A DNA stretch of 64,000 bases from Lagopus muta (GCF_023343835.1 NC_064438.1:21782077-21846076); one strand, 5' to 3'. Positions 11,420 through 25,664 are shown, counted from the first letter of the stretch. Notes: generated by a model from the letters alone, not told the origin. Made by a program: numbers and translations.

Positions 11420-14400
11420 CTTTAACTGTATCTTGTACTGGCTCTGTACTTTCCAATTTTACATTGTGAACTTAATGCAAAGCATCAGAAAACACCTCGC
11501 TGGGAGAGAAGTGTTTGGTGGTGAAAAGGAGGGAGGGGCAGAGGGAGAGGTTTCAGAAGGAGGCAGACCATGGCAAGGGAGCCCTCCAGCCCTGTCCCCA
11601 GGCAGTCCCACAGGGCCAGATCTCACTAGGGAAGCAGCCAGCCCTATGCTCCATGTTCACAGCAGATGCTTATCTTACCTGAATGAGATGCCTCCATACC
11701 TTCTGCCAAAACTGGCATGGACATTTCACGTGATGAGACAGAATAATGAGGCAGGTCTGAAGCAGCTCTGAGACTCCAAAAGCTTCAAGGAAATGCTGGA
11801 GGCCCTGAAGGACTGTGCTTCCTTGGAAACTCCTAATCCCCTTCAGATGAGAATCTTTAACCCGTGTGACACCTTGAGTCATGAATCACCCACTGAAGGC
11901 CTGATCCTCAGCATGTTTTGCTGTCAGTTTAGCCATGGCAGAAGGACTTTCTCTATGGTTTCCACTCAGGCACATTCTGTCTGCTGAGGAAGAGACCATT
12001 TATCAACAATTTTTTTCCAGCAGTCTTTCTCTCTGACATCCCAAGCTACTCACCGTAACAACAACGTGAACACCAAGCTGTGGGTATGGATAATGCCACA
12101 CTGCAGACATGGGGTGTTTTCTGAACTCCTGCAATTCTCCCAGAAAGCTCTGGCAGATGAGGAGCTGCTGGCCAAGACCAGCAGAGCTGCTCTTCTCATG
12201 CTCACTGGGCTGCAGTACTCTGTAGGTTGCTAAAGCACATGAGAGGGCACCTTCTTCAGCACCTCCAGCAGGACTGAATGACAGGAGCAAGATCTGAGGG
12301 TGTACAAAGTGAACAGTTTTGAACTATTTGAGAAAGAAGTGCTGGACCATCAGTGACCATATCTTTCTGGGGACCAGAGGGACAATTTTGACACCACTGA
12401 GGCTGCAGCCACAGCCCTTGTTGAGTGTGTGTCTCAGCCTGGCATAGCTCCTCTTGAACATCTGGAGTACTGGTGGCAGCATAATTATGCTGCCATCTTC
12501 CCTACTTCAAAGGCAGTCTAAAATCCCTTCTTTGGTCCATGCCATTTCTACTTGTATCGCTGAGAAATGCAACCCCTTGTGAGACAAACTTGATCTGGGA
12601 AAGAGAGTTTTCAGATTTGTCTTGCAGACCTGAAAATAACTGAGAGAAAATAAATACATTATCCCATTAGGACATGGGTTTCATTACTTTTTTCCTTCTT
12701 TTTGGTTTATTTCAAAAGCAACTGTTTATTAAAGTGAGGATCCAAGGGGTATTATTGTAGATTCCTTTTACATTTTGAGGGGCTTTGATCTTGCAAACAC
12801 AAGGAGTGCAATGAAAGATTTCATGCAATTATATCTAGCCAAGGCTTGCAAGCTAAAAAAAGAAAAGGCAAGCTGCCCTCACCAGAAATGGCTTTTCTTT
12901 CACCGAAGGTGATGTGAAAACACTGAATACCTTTGGGACCTATTTGGATTCTCTGTCTAATCTACTGCTATATGTATTTTGAAAAAGGAAAAGTGTATAA
13001 TGACTTGTTTGTTGTGAGAGAAAGGCAGTTTTCCTGGCTCTAGCTGCAAGGTTAGAGCCAGTTGCCTCAAGGTTCCAGCTTCGACTTTGTCTCTTGCAGA
13101 GTCTATACTGCCATTCAAGGACCATCACATAGATGTACTGCTACTGTTGTCTTCAGTGTTGCTTCCCAAGCCACACTGGCAGAGAAATATCAACAGCAGA
13201 ACCTTATACACTAGCTGTGCAAAACTATGGATGACTCCAGCCACCTGCCTACCCAGGTGATGGCCTACTTCCCCATGGAGTCATGGGATATGGACAGACT
13301 CCTCCAGAGACAGCCAGAACAAAGATTCAGCTCTGCATCACACCCAGCCAAAACACCAGCTGCTCTTCAAATCTATCCCAGAAATCATTTGGGTTTTAAA
13401 CAAAGCTATTCACAAGACAGTGAATTCTCAGAGTTTTCTTCTGTTCCAAACATGCTGTACAGAGGAAATCCCAGAATGGCTGTCATGGTCAAGCCCTTTT
13501 GAAGGGGCCAGTTGTTTAGGCAAGAACAGAAGAAGAGGGACTTTAAAGAGTACACAAGATGAGCAATATAAGTGTTGAACAGGCACATGCTGTATTTTAT
13601 AGGTGCTTACAATATTCAGCAGAGCACGTTTCAACAGCACAGTTAGAGTGCTCAATACCTACATTCTTCCAGTGATTCAATTAGCTTTGTTTTCAGTTAT
13701 GTAGATTAAGCACCCATATGCTTTAATTTGTCATCAGAAGTTGTATTTTGATGATCCTGAAAGGCACAGATCTCATGCAGAAGTTCTGTTATGCTGTTGC
13801 CACACTGTCTGGGAAAGTCCCCCTCCCCTATTACAGGAAGAGGGAGTCTGGAACTGGCATGGGGGCTAGCTGGCTCTCTGCATTGGGGCAGGGCAGGTTT
13901 TGAAACCACAACCACGAAAGCCAGGACTAACACTTGCGGTTTGAGCAAGGAGGAGCTAAGCCATGCTAAAGCTGCAGCCCCAGTGACTGGCCCTGGTATA
14001 AGATGCAATGTGGTCACAGCCACAGACATGAATCCATACAGCCTTGCCAAGCCCATCTGTGCTGCAGTGCGAAGGGAAAGCACGTATTGCACTTCGGCAC
14101 TGACTCCTGCAATGAGTTAACAGACAGAAAAGCCAGAATCAGAGGCACAGCTCTCAAGAATCCCAATCTGCTCTCCTCCCAGACAGCTCATTTGTTGTGT
14201 TTGGGAACCCACCAGCAGGCAGGCAACAGATTATGCAGATAGGGAAGCTTTTAAAATAATGTGTCCAATTATCCTTGTGCCTGGTCAGAAGCCCCATACT
14301 TATACTTGTGGTAAGAATGACTTGTCTTTTTCTTGGGGCACTCTCCCTTTCTCCTTCTGTTTTTATTTCTTAGTCTTTGTGTCTTCCCTGGAAAGAGAAC

Positions 14401-15977
14401 TGGCTGTTTAAGCATCATCAAAGCCCACTACTTTTCACAAAATATATGTTTGCAAACGTAACCCCATTGCACTAGAGACAAATACATCCTGGTCCCAGAG
14501 CTGTCATCACAGCTGTATGCTTTGTACTGTGTCTCTGAATGGATTCCTCCCAAGCTGAATACAGTAATGCTTTAAAGTAGCATATTTGTTAAGTATTCTG
14601 TCAGGAGCATAAATCAGAATGGCACAGCATCATTTCTACTGGGCAGGTAAGACCCTAGGAGGATCCTAGATCTGCACAAGGCATGGAGACCAAACCTCAC
14701 ACCACATCCTTGGCAATGAAAAGGAGCTCAGGATCAGCTTCTGGGAAAAGATGTTTCCACACCAGCATTCATGAGACCTTTCAGAGACACAAATCCAAAC
14801 GTCCAGGCAGCAGCAGGGGTGCAATCCCATCACTGAGGGCAGGAATGAACAAACTCCTGGGATTCACTAGCATGATGTGTTTTCTAGGCATGTCACTCAA
14901 GGCAGCCTTAGCCAGTTTAGTCACCCCCAAAGGACAGCATCCGCTTCTTGTGAGGTTTTGCTTCTTCTGGGATCCATGGCGGTGCAAGCACCCAAATATT
15001 TCACACCTGGCAGTGCCAGTTCATGTCTGCACTTCTCCACATCCTTCAAAGTCTGGGATGTGGCAGCTGAGTGCAGACCAGAAAAAAATCAGCCACAGAG
15101 CTTGAGTGCTCCCCAAGCTTGGGAGTACTCAGATCCCTGCATTTGCTCCGGTTTCCTCTCTGGCTTAGGCTGGGAATGTTTGTGCCAACAACCTAGAGAA
15201 GAAAATGAAGTCCATTGCACACAGATGCTTGGCCAGCTCTCAGTAATGAAACACGTCTTTATCGTCCGTGATTTTTGATTTAAGGAAAGGGGCAAAACTG
15301 CCCACAGTTTGCAGAGAAAATAAAATATATAAAAAAAGAAGCAAGCCCCAATGCTTATGTTGTGAAATGCAGCTTCCTCGGGACAATAAAGACGTGTTTC
15401 ATTATGGAAAGTGGCCGACCATCTGTGCGTATTTGATTCGTATCCCTCAGATCTGGGAAGTAACAAGGCCAGTTTTACACTCACTTTACTGACTATAGCT
15501 GTGCTGACGTGTCTGACTTTGTAAACACTACCAGCATTTTTGGAGCAAGGAACACATGCCTCACGCTCCTCTGGGCACGTTCCTTCTGCAGGGTGCACGG
15601 ATCCCCTGTGTGGGGCAGAGACCTGGAGTATGCTGCAGGCTGCTCGGCATTGCACTGCATGGCTGTGTCTTGAGATTCTATGCCAGACCTCTGCATGCTT
15701 CTGCACTCTGCTCAGATGGATTTTTCAAGCAAGAGAGAGGAACTGGGCTGATGTACCAAGAGATGGGCACTTCCCATTGGAGAGGACACCACTGTGGGAA
15801 GGTACCTTGTATGAAAGGTGGAATGGAGCTGAGGGTGAAGTATGCAAGAAGGCTCATTTCAGGTGTCAGATTCTTCATGACGTTGAAGGTTTCACCACTC
15901 ATAATTCACCTGTTGGAGGCCAAGCCTTCACACAGAACGTTGGCACTTACATTCTGACATAAGCATTTACAATCAAC
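11420..15977. other. Intergenic DNA, nothing recognised
   Basis: About 4.6 kb with no recognised gene or repeat. Long overlapping frames at 13.7-14.1, 14.7-15.3 and 15.1-15.7 kb lie on opposite strands, have no domain signatures and no supporting splice structure. They are most likely chance frames. Confidence 0.55.
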
Positions 15978-16640
15978 AGTCATAGAATAATTATGGTTGG
16001 AAAAGACCACTAAGATCACCTAGCCCAAACCCAGCCTACCCCCACCATGCCACTAACCATGTCTCTCAGTACCACATCTACACGTTTCTTGAAAACCACC
16101 AGAAACAATAACTTTGTCACCTCCCAAGCAGCCTGCTCCAGTACCTCACCTCTCTGAGAATAAATTTTTCCTAATATCCAACCTGAATGTCCCCTGGCAT
16201 GACTTGATGCCATCACCTCTCAACCTATAACTGTTACCTGGGAGAAGAGGCTGACCCCCACCACATCACAACCTCCCTTCAGACAGACTGATCAATCTCA
16301 GCTGCTCCCATAAGACTTGTGCTCCAGATCCCTCACCAGCTTTGTTGCCCTTCTCTGAACAAGCTTTAGGGCTTCAATGTCTTCCTTGCAGAGAGGAGTC
16401 CAAAACCGAACGCAGTACTTGAGGTGCAGCCTCACCAGAGACAACTACAGAGGGACAACCACCTTCCTGCTACCAGTGACTGCACTATTTCTAATACTGA
16501 ACAGGATGCCTTTGGCCTTCGTGGCAACCTGGGCATACAGCTGGCTCTTGTTCAATGAGGCTCATTTCTGAGTCATGATGCAGTCTGTCTGTCCACTTTT
16601 CTCTGATGCTTCCTCTAGATATTCAAGTACCAAGAGTGCC
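15978..16640 (-). mobile_element. CR1 LINE fragment, about 660 bp, antisense
   Basis: Starts with TCATAGAATAATTATGGTTGG, close to the reverse complement of the CR1 3' end, and continues as antisense ORF2 tail. The minus frame contains GWILGKIYS and VFKKRVDVVLRDMVSG, a recognisable CR1 C-terminal stretch. Further right are typical antisense CR1 phrases such as AGGGCTTCAATGTCTTCCTT. It is the longest CR1 piece in the window and is frameshifted. The right border is approximate. Confidence 0.9.
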
Positions 16641-16936
16641 ACTGGCTAGGAAAAATCCCTCCAATTTCAGGACAGACAAAGCTCTGGGACGAGTAACCGT
16701 TGATACCTACCAACGTGATTGAAGATGTACCAAAATCTACTCAGTCTTCTTCAGAATCCATCAAAGACATCATAAAGTCTCCAGCTGTGACCACCAGCAC
16801 TTGGATTGGGTCCTAAATGAAGCCATGTGAACTATTTGTGGACAGAAGAAACACAGCCCTAAGCGTGCAACGTACTAGAGATGTGATGTTCTCCAAACAG
16901 CATGCAAAATGGTTGTATAAAAACAAAATAATTTTT

Positions 16937-17012
16937 AAAAGGGGACAAAAAAAGAAAAAAATAGAAAAAAGAAAGAAAGAAAAAGAAGAGAAGAGCAGAG
17001 CAGAACAGAAAA
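16937..17012 (+). repeat. Purine-rich A/G tract
   Basis: Almost pure A and G over about 75 bases, including GAAAGAAAGAAAAAG and then GAGCAGAGCAGAACAG. It is a simple repeat; the charged K/E-rich peptide it would encode is an artefact of composition. Confidence 0.9.
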
Positions 17013-18275
17013 GTACAGCCTCCCCCAAGGTCTGTTACACGCGGCTCAGAAAGGGTAATACAGTATCAGGAGCCCTCATTTCTAAACATGAGGCAAGGAG
17101 CTGGAATTGGTGTTTACACAGTCATTTTAAAGAAGGAAGAGAGTTTAATTTCAACAGCACCCCACCTACAGGTGGGCCTGGATATCATTAATGGCAGGTG
17201 CATGTAATCACAAAAACACCAATCAAATAATAAAAACATTAAGTATCAACTCGGGATCAAAGGAATGAAGCAAAACCTCTACTCTAGCTCAGCCCTACAT
17301 GTCAGCCACATGCTTCAGTACCTACGGTTTCAAGATCTCTCATTCCTCTGAGGCACGTGTGTTTGGATCGCTAGGAAAGATGAGGAGCCTCTCCTCCTGG
17401 GCTCCCACCTGTAAAATCAGCTGGCAGCAGCTGGGACTAAGGAAACTGAGCTAAGGGAAATTTCGGGATAGGGAGATCTTGTAAAGCACTATCAGCAATA
17501 TCAGCCTACCAGTGAGAACATATTTAGCTGTGCCTGGTGAAGGTTTGCATTATCTGGCTGCCCAGGGGCAGGTGACAGTGCAGCACTGTTAAAAGCAGGG
17601 TATGGTCAAAAAACTTTGTAGGCAGGAGTCACATGCTCATCAAGCTAAGACTAGCTTGAAGAGTTAGAGAATATATGGCCTGGAGGAATCTTGTACCAGG
17701 TCACCAGGAGAATGCTTTAGATAGGATTTAATAGCTTTTCCCCCAGTTCTAATTCCCATTAAATCAAAAGCTTTGTGCCTGACAAAATGCCAAAGCATTT
17801 TTTGAAGCGCTTGGTTAAATGCTCTCCTCACTTGCAGTGTGAGAAGCATGGATTTAATTCCCTGGCTTTCACTGGTACTTACACAGGGCCTTGGTTCTGG
17901 GGCAGGGTCTGGCTGATGTTCCCTCCCTGGTCCCTTCTAAGGCTCATGTTCACAGGATGCACAGAACAGCTGCCCTGGGAGGGTCTGCTGCTGTCTCCTA
18001 CGGGCTGTGCTGTAACATGGCTTTCTTGGGGTTTTATTCTTTCTGAATTAACTAGCTGCTGGCCACTGGAACTGGTGCCTTCGATCTGTAAATTGCAGCT
18101 GCTTGGCATAGTATGTCCAGACAAGCGAGTTAAAAAAGGAAAGAGAGCAAGAGATTTGTGCACACAGAGTCCAGGTCAATGGTGGTTTATTAAGTCCCAT
18201 TAACCATATGGTCACGATTATAATAAAAGTCTGAGTTATGGCCAGTGACATGTGTAACCTCCCCTCCAAAACCTG

Positions 18276-18298
18276 ATATATATACATATATATATATG
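18276..18298. repeat. (TA)n microsatellite
   Basis: ATATATATACATATATATATAT with one C interruption. Confidence 0.9.
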
Positions 18299-19379
18299 AT
18301 GGGTGTAGATTCGGTGTGAGTGCCGACCTGTATCACAGGGCTTTTTAACCCTTTCTGATCACCAGAGGAAAGGCAAAAAGACTTAACTGCAACTCAATTA
18401 TACCTGGTAACTGCAGCCTGGTGAAGCCTCACCAAAGTTTCAGCCTCTCCTGCTGCTGCAGTCCCAGTGCTATCACTGGGATCCTTCTCCACCTATCAGC
18501 AGACTTGCTTGCAGCTAAAGCAGGTCACCCCAGGCTGTGTGGCTGTAATTCAGAACAGAGTTTAGTGCTGCCAGTGTCTGAGTGTTTTTGTCAAAGGCTG
18601 GCTCGGAACTGACACACCTTCAGGCTGAGGGAACACTCCTGGTGCTCTGAAGACATCGCATTGCTTTGGTACCACAGCAGGAAGCATTCCACCAGCACAT
18701 AACACTCTCACAAGTGAGATGCAAGTGTCCTTCAGCTATTCCACTGGTCAAAGAGCTGAGGTAAAAAGAGGCAAGGGAGAATGCAAGTGATGAGATTGAT
18801 AATAAATCCAGAGAGCATGAGTAGGGAGAAGCAGCAAACTGAGGTATTTTACCTGGTCAGTCCTGAGAAGACAAAAATCCTTGACCTGATCTCCTCTTGA
18901 ACTTAAATAACGTGATTATGAAAGACCATACCCAGACCAATTCTCTTCCCAGATCCTTAGCAACATGTGGAACAAATGCCATCACCTTGTCTCCAGACAC
19001 CTCCTATTCTGCCACTTTCCTGTGCATTGCATGTCCAACCCCAGCTGGAGGGTACACTGGACCCAGCACTTACCCCTGCACGCCTTTCCATGCAGCCCCA
19101 CAAGCCCCCCCCCTGTTAGCAGCTACCTAAATCTCCATTCTGAGGAGCAATTTGCCCAAGGGACCCCAGGCCTGCCTAGAAAAAGCCTCTGTCAGGGGCT
19201 CACCTCACCTTCCCATTGCTGGCGGCCTCAGAGCTTCAGACAGCAAAACCGAGGACATAAATACAAATTTGGTCAAGACAGCATTGAAAAGTGCCGGACG
19301 TGCAAAGAAATGACCTAAAAGGTAGAAGTCAAGGATAAATAAGAACAGTCCATGTAAACTGTGTGCTCATCTTAACAAT

Positions 19380-19750
19380 AAACAGAGCGGCTGCTGCAGG
19401 GGAACTTGAAAGGGCTGTGCTTGGCCAAGATGGATGGTTTGCTGAGCTGCTCCGGGCTCCGGCCGAGGGGCTCAGCATGAGTAATGGGGTGCGAGAAGTG
19501 CTTGCTCACCAGGGCCGGAGCAGGCCTGCGCCTAAGAGGGGGAGTACGTAATGACCATACGGGTTATTTATTGCTTCATTTGCTCATTAGCCTGGCATCA
19601 CCTCCAGTCTCCAGCCGCAGCACGTGATGGCTTTGAACCAGCGCCCCGGGTGTGGCGGGTGCTGTGACACGCGGTTTTGATGTGTGCCCCACAGCTCCCG
19701 TAGGATTTCCGCTCGGCCCCGCTGTCCGACTGAGGATAAATCACCCTCCC
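19380..19750. promoter_or_regulatory. Isolated CpG-rich segment, candidate enhancer or orphan promoter
   Basis: I count about 21 CpG in roughly 360 bases, far above the surrounding sequence. The segment contains TACGTAATGACC (CRE/ATF-like), CACGTG (E-box) and GGTTATTTATTGC near the middle, and CATTATCTATC (GATA-like) just after its right edge. There is no open gene structure. A regulatory element or small orphan CpG island is inferred; a decayed promoter is the alternative. Confidence 0.45.
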
Positions 19751-22700
19751 CTCCCTGTGGCAGCTCTGGGGCTTATTGGCATTATCTATCATTGTTGAGT
19801 CCTCAGCCAGACGTGCACAAGCTTACCGTCTCTCAACAGTGAGGGCAGGGTTTCAGCGTGCTGGCAGGGCTGAGGAACGGTGAGATGAAGCCTCACGGGC
19901 TTCCCCTGCCTGCCATCCATCACCAGTAGCGTGTCAAACTGGAGCGGGGTGGTGGGACACGGCATGCTCAGCTGCAGTTGGCAGGTGGGCAAGTCCCATG
20001 GGGAGAGGAGCAGCAACAGCAGCCAGCAAGACTCGCACCCTCTGATCTCCTCCGTGAAGAGAAATGTCCCCCACTGGTGCTCCCCAGGCTGGGCAGCACT
20101 GGCAGACAAGTGTGGTTTGAGGGTGAGCCCAAGACAACAAAGCCCAGCTTGGTGGTGGGCTGCTGTGGGTTCTCTGTACACGAGCATGGCCTGGTGAGAG
20201 GCCAGTGGCAGCAGTTGTCCATGGTTGTGGGGGTTCTTCTGTGCAAATAATGTGGCCACTACAGCACAAGACAAGCATATGTGTCCATGCTCTGCAGGAT
20301 GGTCATATATATCTTCCTTCCCCTCTGAAAGCACTAGGCTCACCTAACTATGTGCAAACTAATCTGTAACTTTGTCTTAGAAGGGTTTGTCCATATTCTG
20401 CAGTAATGGCTTACTAGGTTATACAGTTATACATGAGCACTGGGAAAGTACTTACCAGCAGAAATTGGCACACAAACAATTACCTGGGTAGGCAAATCAA
20501 GTACCTGACCTCCTACATCCCACAAGTATTAAAAAATGGAGTGGGAGATCACCAGTAAATGAAAGCCCCTTCTTCCTCCTAACAGCAAACAAACAAACAA
20601 ACAACAACAACATAACAAAAAAACCCCATCTAGTTAGGAAAAGGCAAAGCAATGCAAAACAAACAAACAAACAACAACATTTCATCATGCACCAAAAGGC
20701 TTTAATTTGTGCTGGGAAGAACCTCAGGAGTCCTCTGCTGAGAAATCCTGGGCTCTGACATGGAAATCTGAAGACCAAAGGCAAGAGCCCTCTAGAAGCT
20801 CTGAGGAATTGCAAAAAAGCCTGATTCTAGCTGGAATCCAATACAGTAGATTAGTGTGATTAATGGAGAACAGCAATCAGTGCTCCATTTGCCCATAAGG
20901 GCAAACCTGAGGTCAGCTAATTCAGTCCTGGATAAGGGATATGAGGGATGTCAGAAGGCAAGATGGTATTTTTAAACTTGCAAGCCCACTGAAAAACACC
21001 TTTTTTTGTCAGTGCCTGCCCAGGAGGCATCCCCACAGCTTTTTTGGAGACAACCAGAAGCATGGTGTTCCTGGGTGCTGTTCTGAGCACCCACTCTGTC
21101 TCGATTCTCTGCAGAATGCTTCTGTAGTTTCAATGGTAATTTGCAAGCTCTAGATAATGCTAAAGCTTAATTATTTCCCCCACTTCCCTCCCTCTAACCT
21201 CCCCATCCCAGCTCCGTGCAATGCAAGCAGCAGCTCTCCCTTTTTAAGGATGTTTTCTCGTTTTTTTCCTGATGCTCTGTTCTGGCATATGCCCCACATA
21301 TGTCCACAGAACTCAGTTCCCTGGGGCTGCAGGCAGGGGGGCAGCTGCATGGCATGCATGATACCCTTATTAACACATTTCCTTCCCAGGCCCCCAAAGC
21401 AAACGTCTCTGAAATGCTTCAGAGGTCAGTCATGGTTGTCTGTGGCCTCTCCTGCGCCAGCAGACAGCACCACAGGGAAGTATAGAGCCAGGTTTTGCAA
21501 AGGCTGCTCCATTCCCTTCTCATTAGCCATCAACATATGTCCTGTCTGCTCCAACCAAGTTGTGAGAGCAGAGTGCAGACGCAGAGCCCAGGTGCTCTGA
21601 CCCAGGCAGGGTGAGGAGCCTCTCTAAGCCTGGAGGAGCAGGATGCTCCCACAGTAAACCCAAGCACACCTCTGTGATGCTGAATGACAGAGGCATTGAA
21701 GGCATCTATTTCAGCTCTTTGGAGCCAGATGCCTCCTCCTTCCTCTGCTGGGCAGAGCGCCGGCTCAGCATGGAGTATTCTCTTCCATTTCCTAGGGATG
21801 TCAGTCAAAGCCAGGCTCTTGGAAGTTCAAGCGTGGCCAAAAGGAAGCAGATTTCAAAACACACCCCTCCCTCCATTCCCCCCTTCCTAGGCCTTTTGTT
21901 TCCAGTCCCCCCTCCTCCCATCAAAGAAAGAAACAAGAAAAGATTCTGGAGTAACCAAGCCATGATCTATCATTCTTTCAGGGGAGTTTCTTCTAATATT
22001 AATCAATGCAAGCCTCCCTCCCTGCTTCTCCCTCCTCAAGAGAGCAGCAGGCTTGGAAAGCTCAAGCGGGTTTCTGATGGATCTTGCAGCAAAATCCCTC
22101 AGTTCTCAGCGGGAGTGAGATGGTGTCGGGGCAGTTGCCAGGCTTTCTGAGATTTCTGGAAGATAAATGGGAATCACTGCCTATTGCCTCACACTATGAA
22201 TGCATAGGACACCCAGAAACTTTACTGCAAAGCAATTGGATTCTCTGTTGGCTCTGTAAATTAGAGCCGATGTCCCTGCATCGACGCCACCAACCCCAGC
22301 AAAGGTGAGGCTCCCTCTGGCAGCTGATAACACCTTCTCTGTTTTGCTTCTCAGCCCTGGACCAGGCAGCAGAATGTAAAGATGATCCTAAACATATCAG
22401 CTGCTGACAGACCCTGGGAGTGGCCTCCCAGTAACTGGGGAGCAAGAATACAATTTCTCAGGCCACTTTTCCACTCTCAATTCTCTGCTCTTGGTCCCTC
22501 AGGGAGGGGCAGTGGAGTGAGACAGGAGCAAACTGTCTCCTCCCTGTGCTGGTGGTGACAGTTTTGGGCAAGAGACAAGTCTGGGCTGTTTGGAGGGTAC
22601 AGAGGGACTGAAGCAAAGTGTAGAAGCTGCCTCCCCTTATTGCAGCATGAATGCCTCTACTTTTAATCCCTACTGATGATCCAAAGAATGCCCTCAATGT

Positions 22701-25664
22701 CTGCCAAGCGGGCTGCTCCTGTGCTGGTTGGCCTCCTGCCCAGCTATGGAGCATGTCTCTAGATGACAAAGGGTGCATGAAGATGTCCCAGCTTCTGCTT
22801 ACAAGGAGGTAAAGCAGGTGGCCAGTCAGCAATCAGTATCCCAAGTAAGAAAGGACAATTTCATGTTTCCAGATAATCTTAGAAGAATTTCCTCCAAGTC
22901 TGGTTCTCCCCTAACTCTCCTGGCTGAGGTTGAATTCATTTTTATTATGTCTGTTATTTCTTATTGGCTATTTTTTGCAGAACTTCATTTGCAAATCCTC
23001 ACACTCATGCTGTTAATATAGTTTGGCAGCTGGATTTCCTCCAGTCTATTAAAACCACAGTGCAGGTACTATGATCTCCCAGAAATCCTCTCAGACTCTG
23101 CTGAATTGATATACTTTTGCCACAATCTCTGCCAACAACACCCCCTAACTTCTCCAAAACTTGGCTCTGGTCAGTTTTCTTTCATCATTTCATTATTTAG
23201 TTAATTAGCACTGTAGCAGCACTTAGTCTTCCTGATGACCTTAAAAACACAGCAAACAAAAGACAGAACGAAAGGGAACCTTTCAAAACCCGGCATGAGA
23301 ACCTTGTTACTGATGCACGAGCAGACCAAACCACCTCCGAAATATCACCCTGCAGGAACCTGTGCTCTCACCCCACTTTTTCCCCATTTCTTCCTTTAGC
23401 CTGGCCTAGCACATGAGACCTTGCTCAGGTACTTAATGAGCAACAGTACTTATAACACTGTCCCTCATTAAGAGGAGTTAACTGAAAGAACTGATAGCAG
23501 ACACCCGGTTCTCCAGCTGAGGGCCAATTGAGCACACACCTAAAAACAAGCTATGAGTCAATCAACTTACCCCACAAATAGCAAGCAGTGTAAGGGTCCC
23601 TTGAGCTCTCCTGCATGATATCAGGCTGCACAACAGGATAGCCCCTTGAGTACGGATGCCTTTAAGGACTATACTCCTTTCCCAAATTTCATACATTTCC
23701 CAAAAACTGGAAGCTGCATTTTTTTTTTCTGAATAAAGTGTTTATAGCGTCTGAAATGATCTTAAAATCCCGCACCACTGAAAATCATAAAATATTAGTT
23801 TTCAGTTTGGCCAGCAAAGCAAATTCATCAACGATGATGTTTCCCATGCAAGTGATATTTGGGAGGCTGAAGTGTCTCTTGTTCTGCTCAGTCTGTGTCT
23901 TTAAGAAGGAGGGATGACAAGAGGCTGGCGTGCAGCAGCTGCTAGCATTTCCAAGACGCTTTGTATTATGGCAGGACAGAAGAGTTGACAGTCTCTTCTC
24001 AGTTCTGTGGTTAGCTGGCTACAGGCATGCAGTCATTACTCTATATTAATGTGAGATGTGAACATCATTTTGCTGGTTATAATTATTCTCCAAGTGGTAC
24101 AACCTTAAAAATTATAGCTTTGGAGAATCTCTTCCTCTGTAGTTCTTCCTGGGAGTCCCTGCCTGGGTTGGTTCCCAATAATGAGATTTTCTAAGGGGGC
24201 TGGGGATGCACTGATTGATTTATTTGCTTTTGGATGCTAATTAACTTTGATGTTTTGCAGCCACACTCCTGGCTGCCATACTGCATGCAGGGGAACTGTG
24301 GGGCCTATGCCTAGTCAAAAGACCACAGTGGGGCTTGGAAACATTGCTGTGTGCTGTGTTTTGCTGCGGCTCTCCATACAGAAGCAGAGGTCTTTCTGAA
24401 CAGCTTCCCTGAGAGATCTCGATGGACAGGAATGGAGATGGCCCTGCATACCAGGAATTGGTAATGTGGCCAAGGCACATAGATATGCCCTAATGTGGGG
24501 CTGCCCTCCAGCAAACTGGGGCCAGGATCTGCCTGAGCCTCATAGGGAGCTGTAACTCCTGGCAAACAGTTGTCCTGCAACCCCCAGGGCCTCCAGTGTC
24601 CCAGCTTCCTGAGGAAGATCAAGGGAAATCATATGAAAACATATGAAACAACTGCTTAAGAAGTGGTGAAAGGGCTCAGCTACTTCTTATCTCAGCAAAA
24701 GGCACAGTCATCAGTGTTTGCCCTGAATTTCAGTGCTACGTTCTCCACTAAGTCTGTGAACATGGGGCTGTGTGGCTGCTCCACATCTCTGAGTCTAAAG
24801 CTCCTCTCACACGGGCAACATCCATCAGCGGTGACAACTTCTGGTAACACTCAGCTCTCAACAGGATTCCAACCAGAAGCAAAAAGCCATCCCCTCCATC
24901 ACCATAGACATTCAGCACACGTTGAAATGAGTGGTAGGGAGGCCTAGAAGCTGATGCAAAAGCCTAGGTTTGTCTCCTAGGTTTGTGCCAACGTGGCATG
25001 TCAGACCACAGGCCAACTGAGGGGATTTAGGAAGAAGTGTGGGTAGCTAATGCTAGGTGTTGATGTTCCTCCTCAGCCTGAAAGACTTCTGCTAACTCAT
25101 CAGGAACAGCTGGCCTTCAGATAGAGCCCAGAATGTACTTCATGATTCAGGTGAGAATGTGGCATCCAGACTGCTTGAAGAGCAAAACCACATTTTAGTG
25201 GTTTTTCTCTTCAAACAGCCAGCTCCTCACTCCCTCTTTGCTTTGTCTCAGTGCTCACCAGGATAGAGTGAAATAGCGGAAGAGGGATGGACTCATTCTT
25301 CCTAGTAGTGGAGAAGTAAAGTGGCTTATTTTGCAGAGAAAAAAACCCCTGTGCTTATGAATTTGGAGAACACCAGAATTAATGTTTACATGATGCTGCA
25401 TCTAGTAGAGCAACATGTCTCTGCCTTTATGGTAGCAGCTATCATTGTGCAACACACATTGTAAGTCAGCAAGACCTCCTGCATGTTGCTTGTGGAGCTC
25501 TGGCTTTGCGCCTCTTCTCCAGCCAATTTGTGCCATACCCTGACTATTTAGCAGCTTGCCACAGTGATGAGCCAAGCCATAAATCCCATGCTGTAAGTGT
25601 CCACTTGGAGCTCTGCACTGCCACGATGAAGCAGGCAGCCCCCGAGGCAACTGGGAGTGGCCTC
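19751..25664. other. Intergenic DNA with (CAAA)n repeats
   Basis: No gene recognised in about 5.9 kb. It includes two CAAA-type simple repeats (20584-20615 and 20658-20680). Frames at 19.8-20.3 and 21.6-22.1 kb run on both strands over the same bases, as expected of chance frames in GC-richer DNA. Confidence 0.55.
20584..20680. repeat. Two neighbouring (CAAA)n / (CAA)n tracts
   Basis: Two blocks of CAAACAAACAAACAA followed by CAACAACAAC lie about 45 bases apart. The same motif recurs in CD82 intron 1 near 47605-47626. Confidence 0.9.

Larger units (their letters stand above)
16641..19379. other. Intergenic DNA with simple repeats
   Basis: No gene recognised. It contains a purine-rich tract at 16937-17012 and a TA-rich microsatellite at 18276-18298. 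TTTATTAAG near 18190 could be an antisense polyadenylation signal of an LTR, but I could not delimit an element. Confidence 0.5.

Noticed and set aside
15089..15706. 205-codon minus-strand frame
   Set aside because: No domain, signal or splice evidence. Plus-strand frames overlap it across the same region and codon content looks random.
16817..17191. Lys/Glu-rich frame resembling a charged coiled coil
   Set aside because: It is created by the purine-rich simple repeat at 16937-17012.
18150..18300. Third antisense LTR suggested by TTTATTAAGTCCC
   Set aside because: No second copy in the window, no defined ends and no flanking duplication.
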